From contig NZ_ATVP01000003.1 of the NCBI RefSeq assembly GCF_000420785.1, forward strand, positions 124,001 to 188,000: a stretch of DNA of 64,000 bases, written 5' to 3'. Shown one piece after another: positions 10,411 through 24,845 of this stretch (position 1 is the first letter of the stretch; the number at the start of each line of letters is the position of its first letter). The stretch is from Streptococcus hyovaginalis DSM 12219 (GTDB taxonomy: Bacteria > Bacillota > Bacilli > Lactobacillales > Streptococcaceae). Below the pieces are notes generated by a model, which saw only the letters and a program-made list of their open reading frames with translations, had not been told where the DNA came from and made no database searches. The translations under genes were made by a program, and so were the position numbers.

Positions 10411-12288
10411 ATGGATAGAGACGATCATCTTTACACATTTGGAATTGGTGAAAATTATCATCTACATGATTTTTTAGGAGCACATAGTGGTCAATATAAT
10501 GGGATGGAGGGTTATTTTTTTAGAGTCTGGGCACCGAATGCTGAAAATGTTCACATTATTGGTGATTTTACAGGATGGTACGATGCTCCTTTACAACTCT
10601 ATCGTCATGAATCTGGCGTTTGGGAAGGATTTACATCTGATGCTAAAGAAGGTCAAATCTACAAATGCTTAGTTCAACGTCAGGGAGGACAAGTTGTTGA
10701 AAAGTTAGATCCTTTGGCAAGGTATTTGGAACAACGTCCTAGTACCGGTGCAATTTTACAAGGTAATCAAATGCGTAAATGGAAAGACGGTTTGTGGATG
10801 GGACGTCGAAAACGCTTTGGTTTCAAATCGCGTCCGGTTAACATTTACGAAGTTCATGCCAGTTCTTGGAAAATAGATGAGGCCGGGAATCCTTATACAT
10901 TTAAACGCTTGAAGGAGGAATTGATTCCTTATCTCGTCAAGATGAACTACACTCATGTAGAATTTTTACCCCTTATGGCGCATCCTTTGGGTGTCAGCTG
11001 GGGTTACCAATTAATGGGGTATTTTGCTTTTGAACATACCTATGGTACTCCGGAAGAGTTTCAAGATTTTGTAGAGGCCTGCCATTTGCAAAATATCGGT
11101 GTCCTAGTTGATTGGGTACCAGGTCACTTCACTAAAAATGATGATGCCCTAGCTTACTTTGATGGCACACCGACTTTTGAATACCAAGAACATGATCGCG
11201 CCAATAATTACGGTTGGGGAGCCTTAAATTTTGATCTGGGAAAAAATCAAGTTCAGTCTTTCCTGATCTCGTCAATTCTCTATTGGATTGAGCACTTCCA
11301 TATTGATGGCATTCGCGTCGATGCAGTGACAAACATGCTTTATCGTGATTTTGATGAGGGACCCTGGACCCCTAATATTTATGGTGATAATCGCAATTTA
11401 GAGGGCATCGCCTTCCTTCAAAAATTAACGCAAGTCGTAAAAGAGTATCACCCCAGTGTTATGCTAATTGCTGAAGAATCATCATCAGAACTCCCTATTA
11501 CAAAGCCTGTGGAAGACGGCGGACTTGGTTTTGACTACAAGTGGAATATGGGCTGGATGAATGACATTTTACGATTCTATGAGGAAGATCCGATTTATCG
11601 AAAAAATGATTTCAACCTGGTCACCTTCAGCTTTATGTATTGTTTTAAGGAAAACTATATCCTGCCTTTCTCACATGACGAGGTTGTCCACGGTAAAAAG
11701 AGCATGATGCATAAAATGTGGGGCGACCGTTATAAGCAATTTGCAGGTTTGCGCAACCTTTACACCTATCAGATCTTTCATCCTGGGAAAAAGTTGCTGT
11801 TTATGGGTTCTGAATTTGGTCAGTTTTTGGAATGGAAATCTCATGAGCAATTGGAATGGCATAATTTAGAAGACCCACTAAATGCTAAAATGCAATTTTT
11901 TACAAGCCAGCTAAATCAATTTTATAAGGATCACAAGGCCCTATGGCAAATTGATGATTCGTATGACGGAATTGATATCATTGATGCGGATAATAAAGAC
12001 GAAACGGTATTAACCTTTGCTCGAAAATCAAAAAAAGGAGAACTCCTAGTCGGTGTCTTTAACATGACACCAGTTGAGCGATCTAACTTTACAATAGGCG
12101 TTCCCGTAGCTGGTATTTACGAAGAGGTGATCAATACAGAATTGGATCTCTATGGTGGTACGTGGACAAAGGGCAATGCTATGCAAAAAACAGTCAAACA
12201 GCCATGGAAAGACTATGACCAAACCTTGACTTTTGTTCTTCCAGCCCAAGGAGCTTGTATTTGGAGGGTAAAACGCAAACTGAAGTAA
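10411..12288 (+). CDS. glgB: 1,4-alpha-glucan branching enzyme GlgB
   Basis: Makes alpha-1,6 branches in glycogen. The 625-residue protein has an N-terminal CBM48 ([21 protein letters not shown]) and a GH13_9 barrel with VDWVPGHF (about 233), [12 protein letters not shown] carrying the nucleophile Asp (about 302), AEESS with the Glu (about 354) and [12 protein letters not shown] (about 419). The in-frame TTG at 10384 is less likely than ATG 10411, which has AAAGGG upstream. It is the first gene of glgB-C-D-A. Confidence 0.95.
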   Translation: MDRDDHLYTFGIGENYHLHDFLGAHSGQYNGMEGYFFRVWAPNAENVHIIGDFTGWYDAPLQLYRHESGVWEGFTSDAKEGQIYKCLVQRQGGQVVEKLDPLARYLEQRPSTGAILQGNQMRKWKDGLWMGRRKRFGFKSRPVNIYEVHASSWKIDEAGNPYTFKRLKEELIPYLVKMNYTHVEFLPLMAHPLGVSWGYQLMGYFAFEHTYGTPEEFQDFVEACHLQNIGVLVDWVPGHFTKNDDALAYFDGTPTFEYQEHDRANNYGWGALNFDLGKNQVQSFLISSILYWIEHFHIDGIRVDAVTNMLYRDFDEGPWTPNIYGDNRNLEGIAFLQKLTQVVKEYHPSVMLIAEESSSELPITKPVEDGGLGFDYKWNMGWMNDILRFYEEDPIYRKNDFNLVTFSFMYCFKENYILPFSHDEVVHGKKSMMHKMWGDRYKQFAGLRNLYTYQIFHPGKKLLFMGSEFGQFLEWKSHEQLEWHNLEDPLNAKMQFFTSQLNQFYKDHKALWQIDDSYDGIDIIDADNKDETVLTFARKSKKGELLVGVFNMTPVERSNFTIGVPVAGIYEEVINTELDLYGGTWTKGNAMQKTVKQPWKDYDQTLTFVLPAQGACIWRVKRKLK

Positions 12289-12359
12289 TCACGGATAGCC
12301 AAACGCCAAAAGTAGAATCACGCGTTTATGCGTAATAGGATATTTAACGAGGGAATTTT

Positions 12360-13499
12360 ATGAAAACAGAAATGCTAGCTCTAATCTTAGCCGGAGGACA
12401 AGGAACTCGGCTAGGAAAATTGACACAAAATATCGCCAAACCGGCTGTTCAATTCGGTGGTCGCTATCGGATCATTGACTTTGCGCTATCAAATTGTACC
12501 AATTCCGGTATTCAAAATGTAGGTATCATCACGCAATACCAACCACTTGGCCTCAACCAACATATTGGGAATGGTTCGTCTTGGGGATTTGATGGTATTA
12601 ATGCTGGTGCGACCATCTTACAACCTTATTCTGCAACAGAAGGCAATCGTTGGTTCCAAGGGACGAGCCACGCTATTTATCAAAACATTGAGTATATCGA
12701 CAGCATTAACCCTGAGTATGTCTTAATCCTATCTGGAGACCATATTTACAAAATGGATTACGATGATATGCTTCAGACTCACAAAGACAATATGGCTAGT
12801 CTAACAGTTGCTGTTATTGATGTTCCCCTTAAAGAAGCCAGTCGTTTCGGGATTATGAATACAGACTCAAACGATCGTATCGTAGAGTTTGAAGAAAAAC
12901 CAGAAAATCCAAAATCAACTAAAGCCTCCATGGGGATTTACATTTTTAACTGGGCGGCACTTCGTGACATGTTGGTCAATGGTGAAAAAAATGGTGTGGA
13001 CATGTCTGATTTCGGTCAAAACGTCATCCCAGCCTATCTCGAATCAGGAGAGCGTGTTTATACCTATAATTTTGATGGTTATTGGAAAGACGTTGGCACG
13101 ATCGAGTCATTATGGGAAGCTAATATGGAGTACATCCCGGTGGATAATGCTCTCGATAGTCGTGACCGGTCTTGGAAAATTTATTCTAAAAATGAAATTG
13201 CACCACCAAACTTTATTTCAGAAAATGCAGAAGTCAAGGATTCTCTAGTTGTGGATGGTTGTTTTGTCGACGGCAAGGTTACTCACTCTATCTTATCAAC
13301 CAGCGTACAGGTTAGAGAAGGGGCAGTGGTTGAAGATAGTTTCATTATGAGTGGTGTGACGATTGGTAAAAATGCGGTTGTCAAACGTGCCATTATCGGT
13401 GAAGGATCTAAGATTGGGGATGGCGTTGTCATTGATGGCACAGATGAAGTTCAAGTTGTTGGTTATAATGAAGTAGTGGGGGTACCAAATGAAGATTGA
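12360..13499 (+). CDS. glgC: Glucose-1-phosphate adenylyltransferase GlgC (catalytic subunit)
   Basis: Produces ADP-glucose from ATP and glucose-1-phosphate, the committed step of glycogen synthesis. The 379-residue protein has the nucleotidyltransferase signature [14 protein letters not shown] (about 9-22), the [10 protein letters not shown] motif (about 124), the FEEKP motif (about 178) and a C-terminal left-handed beta-helix with hexapeptide repeats. It overlaps glgD by 11 nt. In Firmicutes GlgC works as a heteromer with GlgD. Confidence 0.96.
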   Translation: MKTEMLALILAGGQGTRLGKLTQNIAKPAVQFGGRYRIIDFALSNCTNSGIQNVGIITQYQPLGLNQHIGNGSSWGFDGINAGATILQPYSATEGNRWFQGTSHAIYQNIEYIDSINPEYVLILSGDHIYKMDYDDMLQTHKDNMASLTVAVIDVPLKEASRFGIMNTDSNDRIVEFEEKPENPKSTKASMGIYIFNWAALRDMLVNGEKNGVDMSDFGQNVIPAYLESGERVYTYNFDGYWKDVGTIESLWEANMEYIPVDNALDSRDRSWKIYSKNEIAPPNFISENAEVKDSLVVDGCFVDGKVTHSILSTSVQVREGAVVEDSFIMSGVTIGKNAVVKRAIIGEGSKIGDGVVIDGTDEVQVVGYNEVVGVPNED

Positions 13500-14622
13500 T
13501 AAATACACAGCCATCTTAAATAATACTGTTGGCTACCATGATATGGAGAGCTTGACGGATAACCGTCCGCTAGCTAACCTCCCTTTTGATGGTAAATACC
13601 GTCTCATTGACTTTCAATTATCGAGTCTTGCTAACGCTGGTATTCGTAGTGTCTACGGTATTTTTCGCGGGCAAAATATCCGATCCGTTTTTGACCATAT
13701 TCGTAGTGGTCGGGAATGGGGATTAAATACTTTATTGAGTCACTATTTCCTTGGTTTTTACAACGGAGATGATGATGCTACCATGAACGACAAAGATTAT
13801 TACAATCAAATTTTGACCTATCTCAAGCGTTCTGGCTCAGATCAAACGATCTATATGACTTGCGATATTTTATGTAATATTAATTTAGAGCAAGTCATCC
13901 ACCTTCACACGGCTAACAAACGCAACATCACTGTGGTTTACAAAAAGATGCCTAGGGCAGTGTTTTCACCAGCCAATGAAGTCCTAGATATTGATGAGAA
14001 AGATAATGTTGTTGGCAAGCGTGATATCGAGACAGCCGTCGAACCGATACCTATGTCAGCAGATATCTATGTCGTCAATACCCCTTGGTTGATTGAAAAA
14101 TTAGAGGAAGAAGCTGAGCGAGAGCAACCTCGCAAAATGCGTTACTTATTGCGTGAATTGATTGTAACAGAAAATGCGCTAGCCTTTGAATACACGGGCT
14201 ACCTCGCAAATATTTCTTCTGTAAAATCCTACTTTGATGCCAATATGGATATGCTAGAGCCTCATAAATTCTACTCCCTCTTGTATTCTAACCAAAAGGT
14301 TTATACAAAGGTTAAAAACGAAGAGGCTACCTACTATGATCAAGAGTCGGAAGTTAATAATTCACAGTTTGCTTCAGGATCGGTGATTTGCGGAAAAGTG
14401 GATCATTCCATTGTGTCGCGCTCATGTCATATTGCAAAAGGCAGTCGAGTTGACCATGCTATCATCTTCCCGAAAGTGACGATTGAAGAAGGGGCGATAG
14501 TCAGCTATGCCATTATTGATAAAAATGTGACGGTTCCAGCAGGCGTTACCTTACAAGGAACACCAGAAAAACCATTGGTAATTGGAAAAGGTCAAGTGAT
14601 CACAGGAGATATTGTAGAATGA
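13489..14622 (+). CDS. glgD: GlgD, regulatory subunit of ADP-glucose pyrophosphorylase
   Basis: Paralog of GlgC, 377 residues. The N-terminus reads [20 protein letters not shown] where GlgC has the GGxGTRL loop, so the nucleotide-binding signature is lost, as is usual for GlgD. The [14 protein letters not shown] segment and the C-terminal hexapeptide helix remain. It is known in Firmicutes to raise activity of the GlgC partner rather than act alone. It overlaps glgA by 4 nt (ATGA). Confidence 0.95.
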   Translation: MKIDKYTAILNNTVGYHDMESLTDNRPLANLPFDGKYRLIDFQLSSLANAGIRSVYGIFRGQNIRSVFDHIRSGREWGLNTLLSHYFLGFYNGDDDATMNDKDYYNQILTYLKRSGSDQTIYMTCDILCNINLEQVIHLHTANKRNITVVYKKMPRAVFSPANEVLDIDEKDNVVGKRDIETAVEPIPMSADIYVVNTPWLIEKLEEEAEREQPRKMRYLLRELIVTENALAFEYTGYLANISSVKSYFDANMDMLEPHKFYSLLYSNQKVYTKVKNEEATYYDQESEVNNSQFASGSVICGKVDHSIVSRSCHIAKGSRVDHAIIFPKVTIEEGAIVSYAIIDKNVTVPAGVTLQGTPEKPLVIGKGQVITGDIVE

Positions 14623-16049
14623 AACTCTTATTTGTCGCGGCAGAAGGAGCTCCCTTTGTCAAAACAGGCGGACTCGGGGATGTGATTGGGGCCTTACCCA
14701 AATCATTAGCGAAACAAGGCCACGAAGTTGCTGTCATTTTACCTTACTATGATAGTATTGATGCTAAATTTGGAGACCAACTAGAAGATTGTTTTCATTT
14801 CAGTGTAGCTGTTGGTTGGCGCCAACGTTACGCAGGTGTGAAATATATCGAACGAGATGGCGTACACTTTTTCTTTATTGATAATCGGGATTATTTCTTC
14901 CGTGGCTCTGTTTATGGCTATTGGGATGACGGTGAGCGCTTTGCCTTTTTTCAACTAGCAGCATTAGCGTTAATGGAAAAAATCGACTTTATTCCAGATG
15001 TCCTTCATGTCCATGATTACCATACAGGGATGATCCCTTACTTGTTGAAGGAAAAGTTTCACTGGATTAATGCTTATAAAGGGATTAAAACAGTCTTTAC
15101 AATTCATAACATTGAATTTCAAGGGCAATTCGGTCCAGAAATGCTTGGTGATTTGTTCGGCGTCGGTGCTGAGCGATACGAAGATGGAACATTACGCTGG
15201 AACGATTGCTTAAACTGGATGAAGGCGGCTGTCTTGTATGCAGATCGTGTGACGACAGTTTCACCATCTTATGCCGAAGAGATCAAGACCCCAGCTTTTG
15301 GAAAAGGGTTAGATCATCTGATGCGTATGGAGTCAGGCAAACTTTCTGGAATTGTGAATGGTATCGATACTGATCTTTACAATCCAGAGACGGACGGCTT
15401 TATTCCCTACCATTTTTCAAAAGATGATTTGACAGGAAAGGCTAAAGATAAAGCTGCTCTTCAAGAGAAATTAGGCTTACCAGTCAGAGCAGATGTGCCT
15501 CTCTTTGGCATTGTCTCACGACTGACTGATCAAAAAGGATTTGACTTAGTGGTTAATGAACTACAGCATATCCTCCAAAAGGACCTGCAAATTGTGCTTT
15601 TAGGAACAGGCTATTCAGATTACGAGCAAGCATTTTCGTGGTTTGCTAGCCAGTATCCAGATAAGCTGTCAGCCAACATTACCTTTGATTTAGGCTTAGC
15701 CCAAGAAATCTATGCGGGATCAGATGCCTTTCTCATGCCATCAGCCTTTGAACCATGTGGGTTATCACAAATGATGGCCATGCGCTATGGGACCCTGCCT
15801 CTGGTCAGTCAAGTAGGAGGATTGAAAGACACCGTTGAGCCATATAATGAATACACAGGCCAGGGAACGGGATTTGGCTTTGCTGAATTTTCAGGTTACT
15901 GGTTGACAAAGACCATTGAAAAAGCACTATATCTTTATTACGAAAACCAGGACGCATGGCGCATCCTACAAGAGAATGCCATGTCTCGTGATTTTTCTTG
16001 GGATACAGCAAGTCTAGCTTATAATGACTTGTATTATCAATTAGTATAA
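14619..16049 (+). CDS. glgA: Glycogen synthase GlgA (ADP-glucose, GT5)
   Basis: Extends alpha-1,4-glucan chains from ADP-glucose. The 476-residue GT-B enzyme has the KTGGLGDV motif at 15-22 for ADP-glucose binding, HDYHTGMIP (about 142), NGID (about 248) and the C-terminal [23 protein letters not shown] block (about 378-407). It is the last gene of the glycogen operon. No glgP (phosphorylase) follows, so glycogen breakdown needs a gene elsewhere besides pulA. Confidence 0.96.
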   Translation: MKLLFVAAEGAPFVKTGGLGDVIGALPKSLAKQGHEVAVILPYYDSIDAKFGDQLEDCFHFSVAVGWRQRYAGVKYIERDGVHFFFIDNRDYFFRGSVYGYWDDGERFAFFQLAALALMEKIDFIPDVLHVHDYHTGMIPYLLKEKFHWINAYKGIKTVFTIHNIEFQGQFGPEMLGDLFGVGAERYEDGTLRWNDCLNWMKAAVLYADRVTTVSPSYAEEIKTPAFGKGLDHLMRMESGKLSGIVNGIDTDLYNPETDGFIPYHFSKDDLTGKAKDKAALQEKLGLPVRADVPLFGIVSRLTDQKGFDLVVNELQHILQKDLQIVLLGTGYSDYEQAFSWFASQYPDKLSANITFDLGLAQEIYAGSDAFLMPSAFEPCGLSQMMAMRYGTLPLVSQVGGLKDTVEPYNEYTGQGTGFGFAEFSGYWLTKTIEKALYLYYENQDAWRILQENAMSRDFSWDTASLAYNDLYYQLV

Positions 16050-16062
16050 GAACATATGCAAT

Positions 16063-16089
16063 AAAAGTCAGTATTAGTCTGACTTTTTT
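16063..16089 (+). terminator. Terminator of the glycogen operon
   Basis: A 9-bp perfect stem AAAAGTCAG/CTGACTTTT with a 7-nt loop is followed by T residues. Confidence 0.75.
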
Positions 16090-16190
16090 CTTTAGCAATC
16101 TAGTCACTCTTGAGGTAATGTTCCTATAAATAGGAAGATATCTTGTCATTACGATCAAATATTGGTCAAAAATGGTTTAATATTCCTTTA

Positions 16191-16204
16191 AGAAAGCGCT
16201 AACG
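16191..16204 (+). promoter_or_regulatory. Possible cre (CcpA) site upstream of the ATP synthase promoter
   Basis: AGAAAGCGCTAACG matches the TGWAANCGNTNWCA consensus except at the first and last positions. It lies about 15 nt upstream of the -35 box. This is a sequence match only. Confidence 0.4.
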
Positions 16205-16218
16205 AAAACTGGTTTTCA

Positions 16219-16247
16219 TTGACATCACTATAAAATAGGACTAAAAT
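16219..16247 (+). promoter_or_regulatory. ATP synthase operon promoter
   Basis: TTGACA (16219-16224), a 17-nt spacer and TAAAAT (16242-16247) are close to the sigma-70 consensus. Confidence 0.85.
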
Positions 16248-16281
16248 AGCAAGGTAAAAAATTTTAAAGGAGAATTCTATT

Positions 16282-16485
16282 ATGAATTTACAAATTTTGG
16301 CACTCGGTATCGCAGTTTTGGGTGTAAGTATCGGTGAGGGTATCCTCGTTGCCAATATCGCAAAATCTGCAGCACGTCAACCTGAAATGTTTAGTAAATT
16401 GCAAACATTGATGTTTACAGGGGTAGCCTTTATTGAAGGTACTTTCTTCGTCCTTTTCGCATTCACTTTCTTTGTCGGAAAATAA
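16282..16485 (+). CDS. atpE: ATP synthase Fo subunit c
   Basis: Proton-carrying ring subunit, 67 residues, two transmembrane helices joined by the polar ARQPE loop (31-35). The ion-binding carboxylate is Glu52 in FIEGTFF. As usual in streptococci, atpE is the first gene and the operon lacks atpI. The ATP synthase in these fermenting bacteria mostly pumps protons out at the cost of ATP. Confidence 0.97.
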   Translation: MNLQILALGIAVLGVSIGEGILVANIAKSAARQPEMFSKLQTLMFTGVAFIEGTFFVLFAFTFFVGK

Positions 16486-16521
16486 TCGATTAAGAGTAAA
16501 ATGTAAAAAGGAGGGATAATA

Positions 16522-17238
16522 GTGGGAGAAACACAAAATCCAACAGCAAGCTTTTTGGGCCTTGATTTTGATTTAACGATTCTTGCCATGACTCTCTTGA
16601 CGGTTTTAATTGTCTTTCTTTTTGTCTTTTGGGCTAGTCGTCACATGACGATGAAACCTAAAGGTAAACAAAATGTTCTTGAGTGGCTCTATGAGTTTGT
16701 TCAGAATTTGATTCGACCTAATGTGGGTGTTTATACAAAAAATTATACTTTTTTGGCTTTTACCCTCTTTCTCTTTGTTTTAGTTGCTAACAATATTGGT
16801 TTGGTAACTAAATTAGAGACAGAAGAATTAAATTTCTGGACCTCTCCAACCTCAAACTTTATGGTGGACTTCACCTTGTCACTCATTGTTGCAGCAATTG
16901 TTCATTTTGAAGGTGTCCGTAAAAATGGCCTAGGTGGCTATTTGAAGGGTTATCTTACTCCAACACCTGCCATGTTACCAATGAATATTTTAGAAGAACT
17001 TACTAATGTGGCTTCATTAGCCCTTCGTTTGTATGGTAACATTTTTGCTGGTGAGGTTGTCATGACTTTGCTCTTACAATTTGCAAACCTTAGTATCTTT
17101 GTAGCACCAATTGCCTTTGTCCTCAACTTAGCTTGGACTGGATTTTCAATCTTTATTTCATCAATTCAAGCCTACGTGTTTGTATTACTTTCAACGAAAT
17201 ACATTGGTAACAAGCTAGATACACAAGTCGAAGAATAA
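16522..17238 (+). CDS. atpB: ATP synthase Fo subunit a
   Basis: Membrane stator subunit that forms the proton half-channels next to the c ring. The 238-residue protein has five or six transmembrane helices, with the essential Arg in the [15 protein letters not shown] helix (about 169-183). It begins with GTG, preceded by AAAAAGGAGGG. Confidence 0.96.
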   Translation: MGETQNPTASFLGLDFDLTILAMTLLTVLIVFLFVFWASRHMTMKPKGKQNVLEWLYEFVQNLIRPNVGVYTKNYTFLAFTLFLFVLVANNIGLVTKLETEELNFWTSPTSNFMVDFTLSLIVAAIVHFEGVRKNGLGGYLKGYLTPTPAMLPMNILEELTNVASLALRLYGNIFAGEVVMTLLLQFANLSIFVAPIAFVLNLAWTGFSIFISSIQAYVFVLLSTKYIGNKLDTQVEE

Positions 17239-17254
17239 GAAAGGATAGGTAGAC

Positions 17255-17752
17255 ATGTCTACATTAATTAATAGTACAAGCCTCGGTAATTTTATTATCG
17301 TGACTGGGTCATTTATACTCTTGATTGTTCTGATTAAAGTGTTTGCTTGGGAACAATTGACCGGTATTTTTGATGAACGTGAGAAGAAAATTGCTGCTGA
17401 TATCGATGGGGCAGAAAATGCTCGTCAAGAAGCAGAGACACTTGCTCAAAAACGTCAAGAGGAATTAAATGGTGCTCGTACTGAAGCCTCTAGTATTGTA
17501 GAGTCAGCTAAAGAGACTGGAAAACAACAAGAAGCTCAAATCGTAGCGGAGGCTCATGAAACAGCTAGTCGTTTAAGAGAGAAAACAGAAGCGGATATTG
17601 CCCAAAGTAAAGCAGAAGCCTTGGCTGATGTGAAAGAAGAAGTTGCGGAGTTAACGGTTCTTTTAGCGGAAAAAATCCTAGCGAAAGAACTTGATAAAAC
17701 AGCACAGAGCAATCTCATTGATAACTACCTTGATCAATTGGGAGATGCATGA
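17255..17752 (+). CDS. atpF: ATP synthase Fo subunit b
   Basis: Peripheral stalk subunit, 165 residues. One N-terminal membrane helix (about 12-30) is followed by a long charged coiled coil with the FDEREKKI start typical of b subunits. It overlaps atpH by 4 nt. Confidence 0.96.
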   Translation: MSTLINSTSLGNFIIVTGSFILLIVLIKVFAWEQLTGIFDEREKKIAADIDGAENARQEAETLAQKRQEELNGARTEASSIVESAKETGKQQEAQIVAEAHETASRLREKTEADIAQSKAEALADVKEEVAELTVLLAEKILAKELDKTAQSNLIDNYLDQLGDA

Positions 17753-18288
17753 TGAATAAAAAAGCATTAACTTTAATTGAGACTTACTCAAAAAGCTTAG
17801 TTGATGTTGCCTTTGAACACAATCTGGTAGATATCTTTAAAGAGGAGATTTCTAGTTTGCTAAAGATTTTTGCTGAGACACCACTTGGTGATACCTTAGC
17901 AAGCGAAGATCTAGGTCACTCTGAAAAGGCAGAGTTGGTTGACACATTGAAAATGGGAAGCCATCCTTTTCTTCAAAACTTTTTGGAAGTGATCAAGTAT
18001 AACGAACGTGAAGCTCTGTTAGAAGATATTTTGCGTTGGTCAAGGGAAGTGTTATCGAATCGTTGCAATGAGTATCGGTTGGACATTGAAGTGGCAAGTC
18101 CCTTGTCTGATCAGCAAAAAGAACGTTTAAAAGCAACTGCGGAAACAAAATTTGCGATTGCGATTGGAGAGGTCAACGAAGTACTGAAGCCTGAAGTGAT
18201 CGGTGGTTTTATTTTGAAAGCTAATAATAAGGTCATTGACACAAGTATCAAATCGCAACTGCAGCAGTTAAAAATGAATCTGAAATAG
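17749..18288 (+). CDS. atpH: ATP synthase F1 subunit delta
   Basis: Couples the peripheral stalk to the alpha3beta3 head. The 179-residue protein carries the C-terminal KPEVIGGFILKANNKVIDTS motif of the OSCP/delta family. Two consecutive ATG codons (17749 and 17752) could start it. Confidence 0.96.
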   Translation: MMNKKALTLIETYSKSLVDVAFEHNLVDIFKEEISSLLKIFAETPLGDTLASEDLGHSEKAELVDTLKMGSHPFLQNFLEVIKYNEREALLEDILRWSREVLSNRCNEYRLDIEVASPLSDQQKERLKATAETKFAIAIGEVNEVLKPEVIGGFILKANNKVIDTSIKSQLQQLKMNLK

Positions 18289-18300
18289 AAAGTGGTGTGA

Positions 18301-19809
<1,509 letters not shown>

Positions 19810-19822
19810 GGGAGGAAGCGAG

Positions 19823-20695
19823 ATGGCAGGATCTCTTAGCGAAATAAAAGGTAAGATTGCTTCTACTAAGAAGACAAGTCAAATTACTGGTGCGATGCAA
19901 ATGGTATCTGCAGCGAAGCTAACGAAATCAGAGCAAGCGGCTAAAGACTTTCAAGTGTATGCCAGCAAGGTTCGTCAGATCACAACAGATTTGATGAAAT
20001 CAGAGTTATTGACGGGTTCTTCTAATCCATTGTTGATCTCGCGCCCCATTAAACGGACAGGTTACATTGTCATTACTTCTGATAAAGGCTTGGTGGGGGG
20101 GTATAACTCCACTATCCTAAAGTCAATGATGGACATCATACACGAATACCACTCCAATGATCGTGATTTTGAGATCATTGCTATCGGTGGTATGGGGGCT
20201 GATTTTTTCAAAGCGCGTGGGTTTGATGTTGCTTTTGAATTGCGCGGTTTAGAAGATCAGCCAAGTTTTGAAGAAGTAGCGCAAATTATTGCTAAATCTG
20301 TTGAGATGTATAAGACGGAACTTTTTGATGAACTATACGTCTGTTACACACATCATGTTAATAGTCTAACGAGTCAAGTTCGCGTTCAACAAATGTTGCC
20401 AATTACAGAGTTGGATGCTGCAGAAGCGAGTGAGTATCATTCCTTTGAACTTGAACCTAATCGTGAAGCTATTTTAGAGCAACTGTTACCCCAGTATACA
20501 GAAAGTTTGATTTACGGGGCGATTGTTGATGCGAAAACAGCAGAGCATGCAGCAGGTATGAGTGCCATGCAGACAGCAACTGATAATGCGAAAAATGTTA
20601 TCAATGATTTGACAATTCAGTATAATCGTGCCCGTCAGGCAGAGATTACACAAGAAATTACAGAAATTGTAGCTGGTGCTAGTGCTCTCGAATAA
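19823..20695 (+). CDS. atpG: ATP synthase F1 subunit gamma
   Basis: Central rotating shaft, 290 residues. The N-terminal [19 protein letters not shown] and the C-terminal [16 protein letters not shown] signature helices are intact. A GGGAGGAAG ribosome site lies before the ATG. A 92-nt spacer without ORF separates it from atpD. Confidence 0.97.
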   Translation: MAGSLSEIKGKIASTKKTSQITGAMQMVSAAKLTKSEQAAKDFQVYASKVRQITTDLMKSELLTGSSNPLLISRPIKRTGYIVITSDKGLVGGYNSTILKSMMDIIHEYHSNDRDFEIIAIGGMGADFFKARGFDVAFELRGLEDQPSFEEVAQIIAKSVEMYKTELFDELYVCYTHHVNSLTSQVRVQQMLPITELDAAEASEYHSFELEPNREAILEQLLPQYTESLIYGAIVDAKTAEHAAGMSAMQTATDNAKNVINDLTIQYNRARQAEITQEITEIVAGASALE

Positions 20696-20787
20696 CTAGA
20701 GAGCCTCACGGCTTTACAATGACTTCTGTGGAAAATAGAGACTGTTTTGCTGCAATTCAGTTATCAATAAAAATAAGGAGTGAGTAA

Positions 20788-22194
<1,407 letters not shown>

Positions 22195-22206
22195 TGAGGT
22201 GATCAC

Positions 22207-22623
22207 ATGGCAGAAATGACAGTTCAAGTTGTCACACCAGATGGGATCAAATACGATCATCGGGCTAGTATGATTGTTGTTGGCACACCAGATGGCGAGA
22301 TGGGGATTTTACCAAATCACGTTGATCTGATTGCACCACTTAGCGTTCATGAAATGAAAGTTGAGCGTGCTGATCAGGAACATACGGTTAATTGGGTTGC
22401 TGTTAATGGTGGGGTTATTGAGGTTAAAGATAATCAAATCACTATTATTGCTAACTCAGCGGAGCGTAAGCGAGACATTGATCTTGATCGTGCCGAACGT
22501 GCCAAGGCGCGTGCTGAACGTGATCTTGAAGAAGCACATGCGCAACACAGTGCTGACCAAGTACGTCGTGCTCAGGTGGCTCTACAACGTGCGATCAACC
22601 GTATTAATGTCGGTAACAAATAA
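22207..22623 (+). CDS. atpC: ATP synthase F1 subunit epsilon
   Basis: Regulatory subunit at the foot of the central shaft, 138 residues. An N-terminal beta sandwich ([16 protein letters not shown]) is followed by the C-terminal helical hairpin rich in Arg/Ala. Last gene of the operon. Confidence 0.96.
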   Translation: MAEMTVQVVTPDGIKYDHRASMIVVGTPDGEMGILPNHVDLIAPLSVHEMKVERADQEHTVNWVAVNGGVIEVKDNQITIIANSAERKRDIDLDRAERAKARAERDLEEAHAQHSADQVRRAQVALQRAINRINVGNK

Positions 22624-23070
22624 GGAAAGATGTGGTAAATCAATTGCTTATGGATACAATCGATCATAGTAGCCATGACTCTTGTACTAGTAGCTTTCCT
22701 GATTATAGTTTCGCATTTTATAACATGATCAAGAAGAGGTTGGGCGTAAAGTCCAGCCTTTTGTTATGCCATTAATGGAAATCAAAACAAGCTAGTGATT
22801 GCATGGTGACAGCTATTCAGTGTTCCTTAGTCAATTAGAAATTGGAGAGTGGGAGAGAGGTCGAGCACTGTGTCAAAGTGATATCACTATCCTAATTGCG
22901 CGATAGTTGAGCAAGAGGATCCGTCATAAACAGCTTCTAGCGTTCTATGTATAATCACCACCATGTCCGGTAAATGTGGGTAGGCTATAAGGGTTTATCA
23001 TGGTCTATATCTTTTGAAATAGGTGACTGATCGGCTTGGTGTTTCTTTTTTGGGCTATTGGCAAAAAACT
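22624..23070. other. Non-coding gap after the ATP synthase operon
   Basis: No ORF with a plausible ribosome site is visible. A weak hairpin at 22738-22758 (GGTTGG/CCAGCC) followed by TTTTGTT may end the atp transcript. A GAGAGTGGGAGAGAGGTCGAG stretch near 22844-22864 resembles the conserved short intergenic sequences of streptococci but is degenerate. An inverted repeat ACTATC/GATAGT lies near 22887-22908. Confidence 0.4.
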
Positions 23071-23085
23071 GGTATAATATGGCTA
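23070..23085 (+). promoter_or_regulatory. Extended -10 promoter of the DUF1146 gene, probable leaderless start
   Basis: TG-G-TATAAT (23070-23078) ends 6 nt before the A of ATG 23085. No Shine-Dalgarno sequence is present. Confidence 0.55.
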
Positions 23086-23318
23086 TGCAAACTATTTTTG
23101 ATTCGTTAGCCTTGCTGAGTCATATGACTTTTATAGGTATTTTTTTTCAATTGTTAACGCATTTAGTGGATTGGAAAAAATGTTTAAAAGTGCGTCCGGA
23201 TAATACTGGACAGATACGCTTGCTGGTTTTACTGATTAGCGTCGTATGTGGTTATCTTGCCAGTAAATTTTTATTGGAAATTATTGCCTTAAGTCAAGCA
23301 TTTGCAAGTCTAATCTAA
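23085..23318 (+). CDS. DUF1146 family small membrane protein (YwzB-like)
   Basis: Small membrane protein of unknown function, 77 residues, with two hydrophobic segments (about 8-28 and 45-65) joined by the VDWKKCLKVRP loop, which fits the DUF1146 family. The family commonly lies between the ATP synthase operon and murA in Firmicutes, as here. ATG 23085 fits the family N-terminus; ATG 23079 and TTG 23058 are in frame, but 23058 would place the start upstream of the -10 box. Confidence 0.75.
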   Translation: MQTIFDSLALLSHMTFIGIFFQLLTHLVDWKKCLKVRPDNTGQIRLLVLLISVVCGYLASKFLLEIIALSQAFASLI

Positions 23319-23353
23319 AATCATAAAGTGATAACGCTTAATTTGGAGAAATC

Positions 23354-24622
23354 ATGGATAAAATAATTATTGAAGGCGGTAAGACACGTCTTAGTGGTAC
23401 TGTTACGATTGAAGGGGCTAAAAATGCTGTTTTGCCACTTTTAGCAGCGACAATACTACCAACTGAAGGGACAACAACGTTAACGAATGTTCCGATGTTA
23501 TCAGATGTTTTTACAATGAACAATGTCGTTAGAGGCTTAGATGTTGCTGTCGATTTTCAAGAGTCCACTAATACGATTGTGGTGGATGCTCAGGGAGAGA
23601 TTCTTGATGAGGCGCCATATGAGTATGTTAGTCAAATGCGTGCTTCTATCGTTGTTCTGGGTCCTATTCTGGCACGTAATGGGCATGCCAAAGTCTCTAT
23701 GCCGGGCGGTTGTACTATTGGAAGTCGCCCGATTGACTTGCACTTGAAAGGCTTGGAAGCTATGGGGGCTAAGATTACGCAATTGGGTGGTGATATTACC
23801 GCAAGTGGGCGGCTACACGGAGCTCGCATTTATATGGATTTTCCGTCTGTAGGCGCTACGCAAAATCTCATGATGGCAGCAACACTGGCAGATGGTGTGA
23901 CCGTACTTGAAAATGCTGCTCGAGAACCTGAAATTGTTGATCTAGCCATTTTATTGACTAAAATGGGAGCTAAGATAAAAGGAGCTGGTACTGAAGTTTT
24001 AACGATTACAGGTGTTGATAAACTTCATGGTGCTGAACATCAAGTTGTTCAAGACCGTATTGAAGCTGGTACTTTTATGGTTGCTGCAGCTATGACTTCT
24101 GGTGATGTGCTTATCAAAGATGCTATTTGGGAACATAATCGCCCGCTACTAGCTAAGTTGATTGAGATGGGTGTTGAAGCACGAGAAGAAGCAGAAGGTA
24201 TTCGGATTAAGTCAGACCTTTCAACTTTGAAACCTGTGACAGTAAAGACCCTCCCACATCCAGGATTTCCAACGGATATGCAAGCACAATTTACAGCTTT
24301 GATGGCTGCGGTTAATGGCGAGTCAACAATGATTGAAACGGTATTTGAAAATCGTTTCCAACATTTGGAAGAGATGCGACGTATGGGCTTGCATTCTGAA
24401 ATTCTTCGTGATACTGCTCTGATTCATGGTGGAAATCCTCTGCAAGGTGCGCCAGTGGTGTCAACCGATCTACGTGCTAGTGCGGCCTTGATTCTAACAG
24501 GATTGATCTCAGAAGGAAAAACTGTCGTTGGAAAATTAACGCATTTAGACCGTGGTTACTATCGCTTCCACGAAAAGTTAGCTCAATTAGGTGCTAACAT
24601 TCAACGAATTTCAGAGGATTAA
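23354..24622 (+). CDS. murA: UDP-N-acetylglucosamine 1-carboxyvinyltransferase MurA
   Basis: First committed step of peptidoglycan synthesis, adding enolpyruvate to UDP-GlcNAc. The 422-residue EPSP-synthase fold protein has Lys23-Asn24 in GAKNAVLP and the fosfomycin-reactive Cys120 in [11 protein letters not shown]. It is one of two MurA paralogs usual in Gram-positives. It has a TTTGGAGAAATC ribosome site and is followed by epuA after 1 nt. Confidence 0.96.
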   Translation: MDKIIIEGGKTRLSGTVTIEGAKNAVLPLLAATILPTEGTTTLTNVPMLSDVFTMNNVVRGLDVAVDFQESTNTIVVDAQGEILDEAPYEYVSQMRASIVVLGPILARNGHAKVSMPGGCTIGSRPIDLHLKGLEAMGAKITQLGGDITASGRLHGARIYMDFPSVGATQNLMMAATLADGVTVLENAAREPEIVDLAILLTKMGAKIKGAGTEVLTITGVDKLHGAEHQVVQDRIEAGTFMVAAAMTSGDVLIKDAIWEHNRPLLAKLIEMGVEAREEAEGIRIKSDLSTLKPVTVKTLPHPGFPTDMQAQFTALMAAVNGESTMIETVFENRFQHLEEMRRMGLHSEILRDTALIHGGNPLQGAPVVSTDLRASAALILTGLISEGKTVVGKLTHLDRGYYRFHEKLAQLGANIQRISED

Positions 24623-24623
24623 T

Positions 24624-24812
24624 ATGAAACAACGGATTTTATACGTTTTAGGACAGTATATGTTCATTATCATTATTGCAGCTCTTAGTTTACTCTTTTT
24701 AGCGATTGGCTTAATTATTGGCTACGGTGTCATAGGAGATGGTAAAGATGCCTTCTCCATCTTATCGCTGGATAAATGGCAAGGGTTGCTTTCCAAATTT
24801 AATGTTAAGTAG
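24624..24812 (+). CDS. epuA: EpuA family small membrane protein (RNA polymerase subunit beta-annotated family)
   Basis: A 62-residue protein with one transmembrane helix (about 9-36) and a basic N-terminus. Databases often name this family DNA-directed RNA polymerase subunit beta, which its size and membrane segment do not explain. In pneumococcus it lies between murA and endA, as here, and was linked to uptake of DNA. ATG 24624 follows AGAGGA; the longer in-frame start at 24591 overlaps murA. Confidence 0.8.
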   Translation: MKQRILYVLGQYMFIIIIAALSLLFLAIGLIIGYGVIGDGKDAFSILSLDKWQGLLSKFNVK

Positions 24813-24845
24813 GCTAGTCCTACTTTTTTGACGAGATGGGGTTTT

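Noticed and set aside
22844..22960. Possible small RNA gene after the ATP synthase operon
   Set aside because: A degenerate repeat and weak hairpin only; no convincing promoter-terminator pair.
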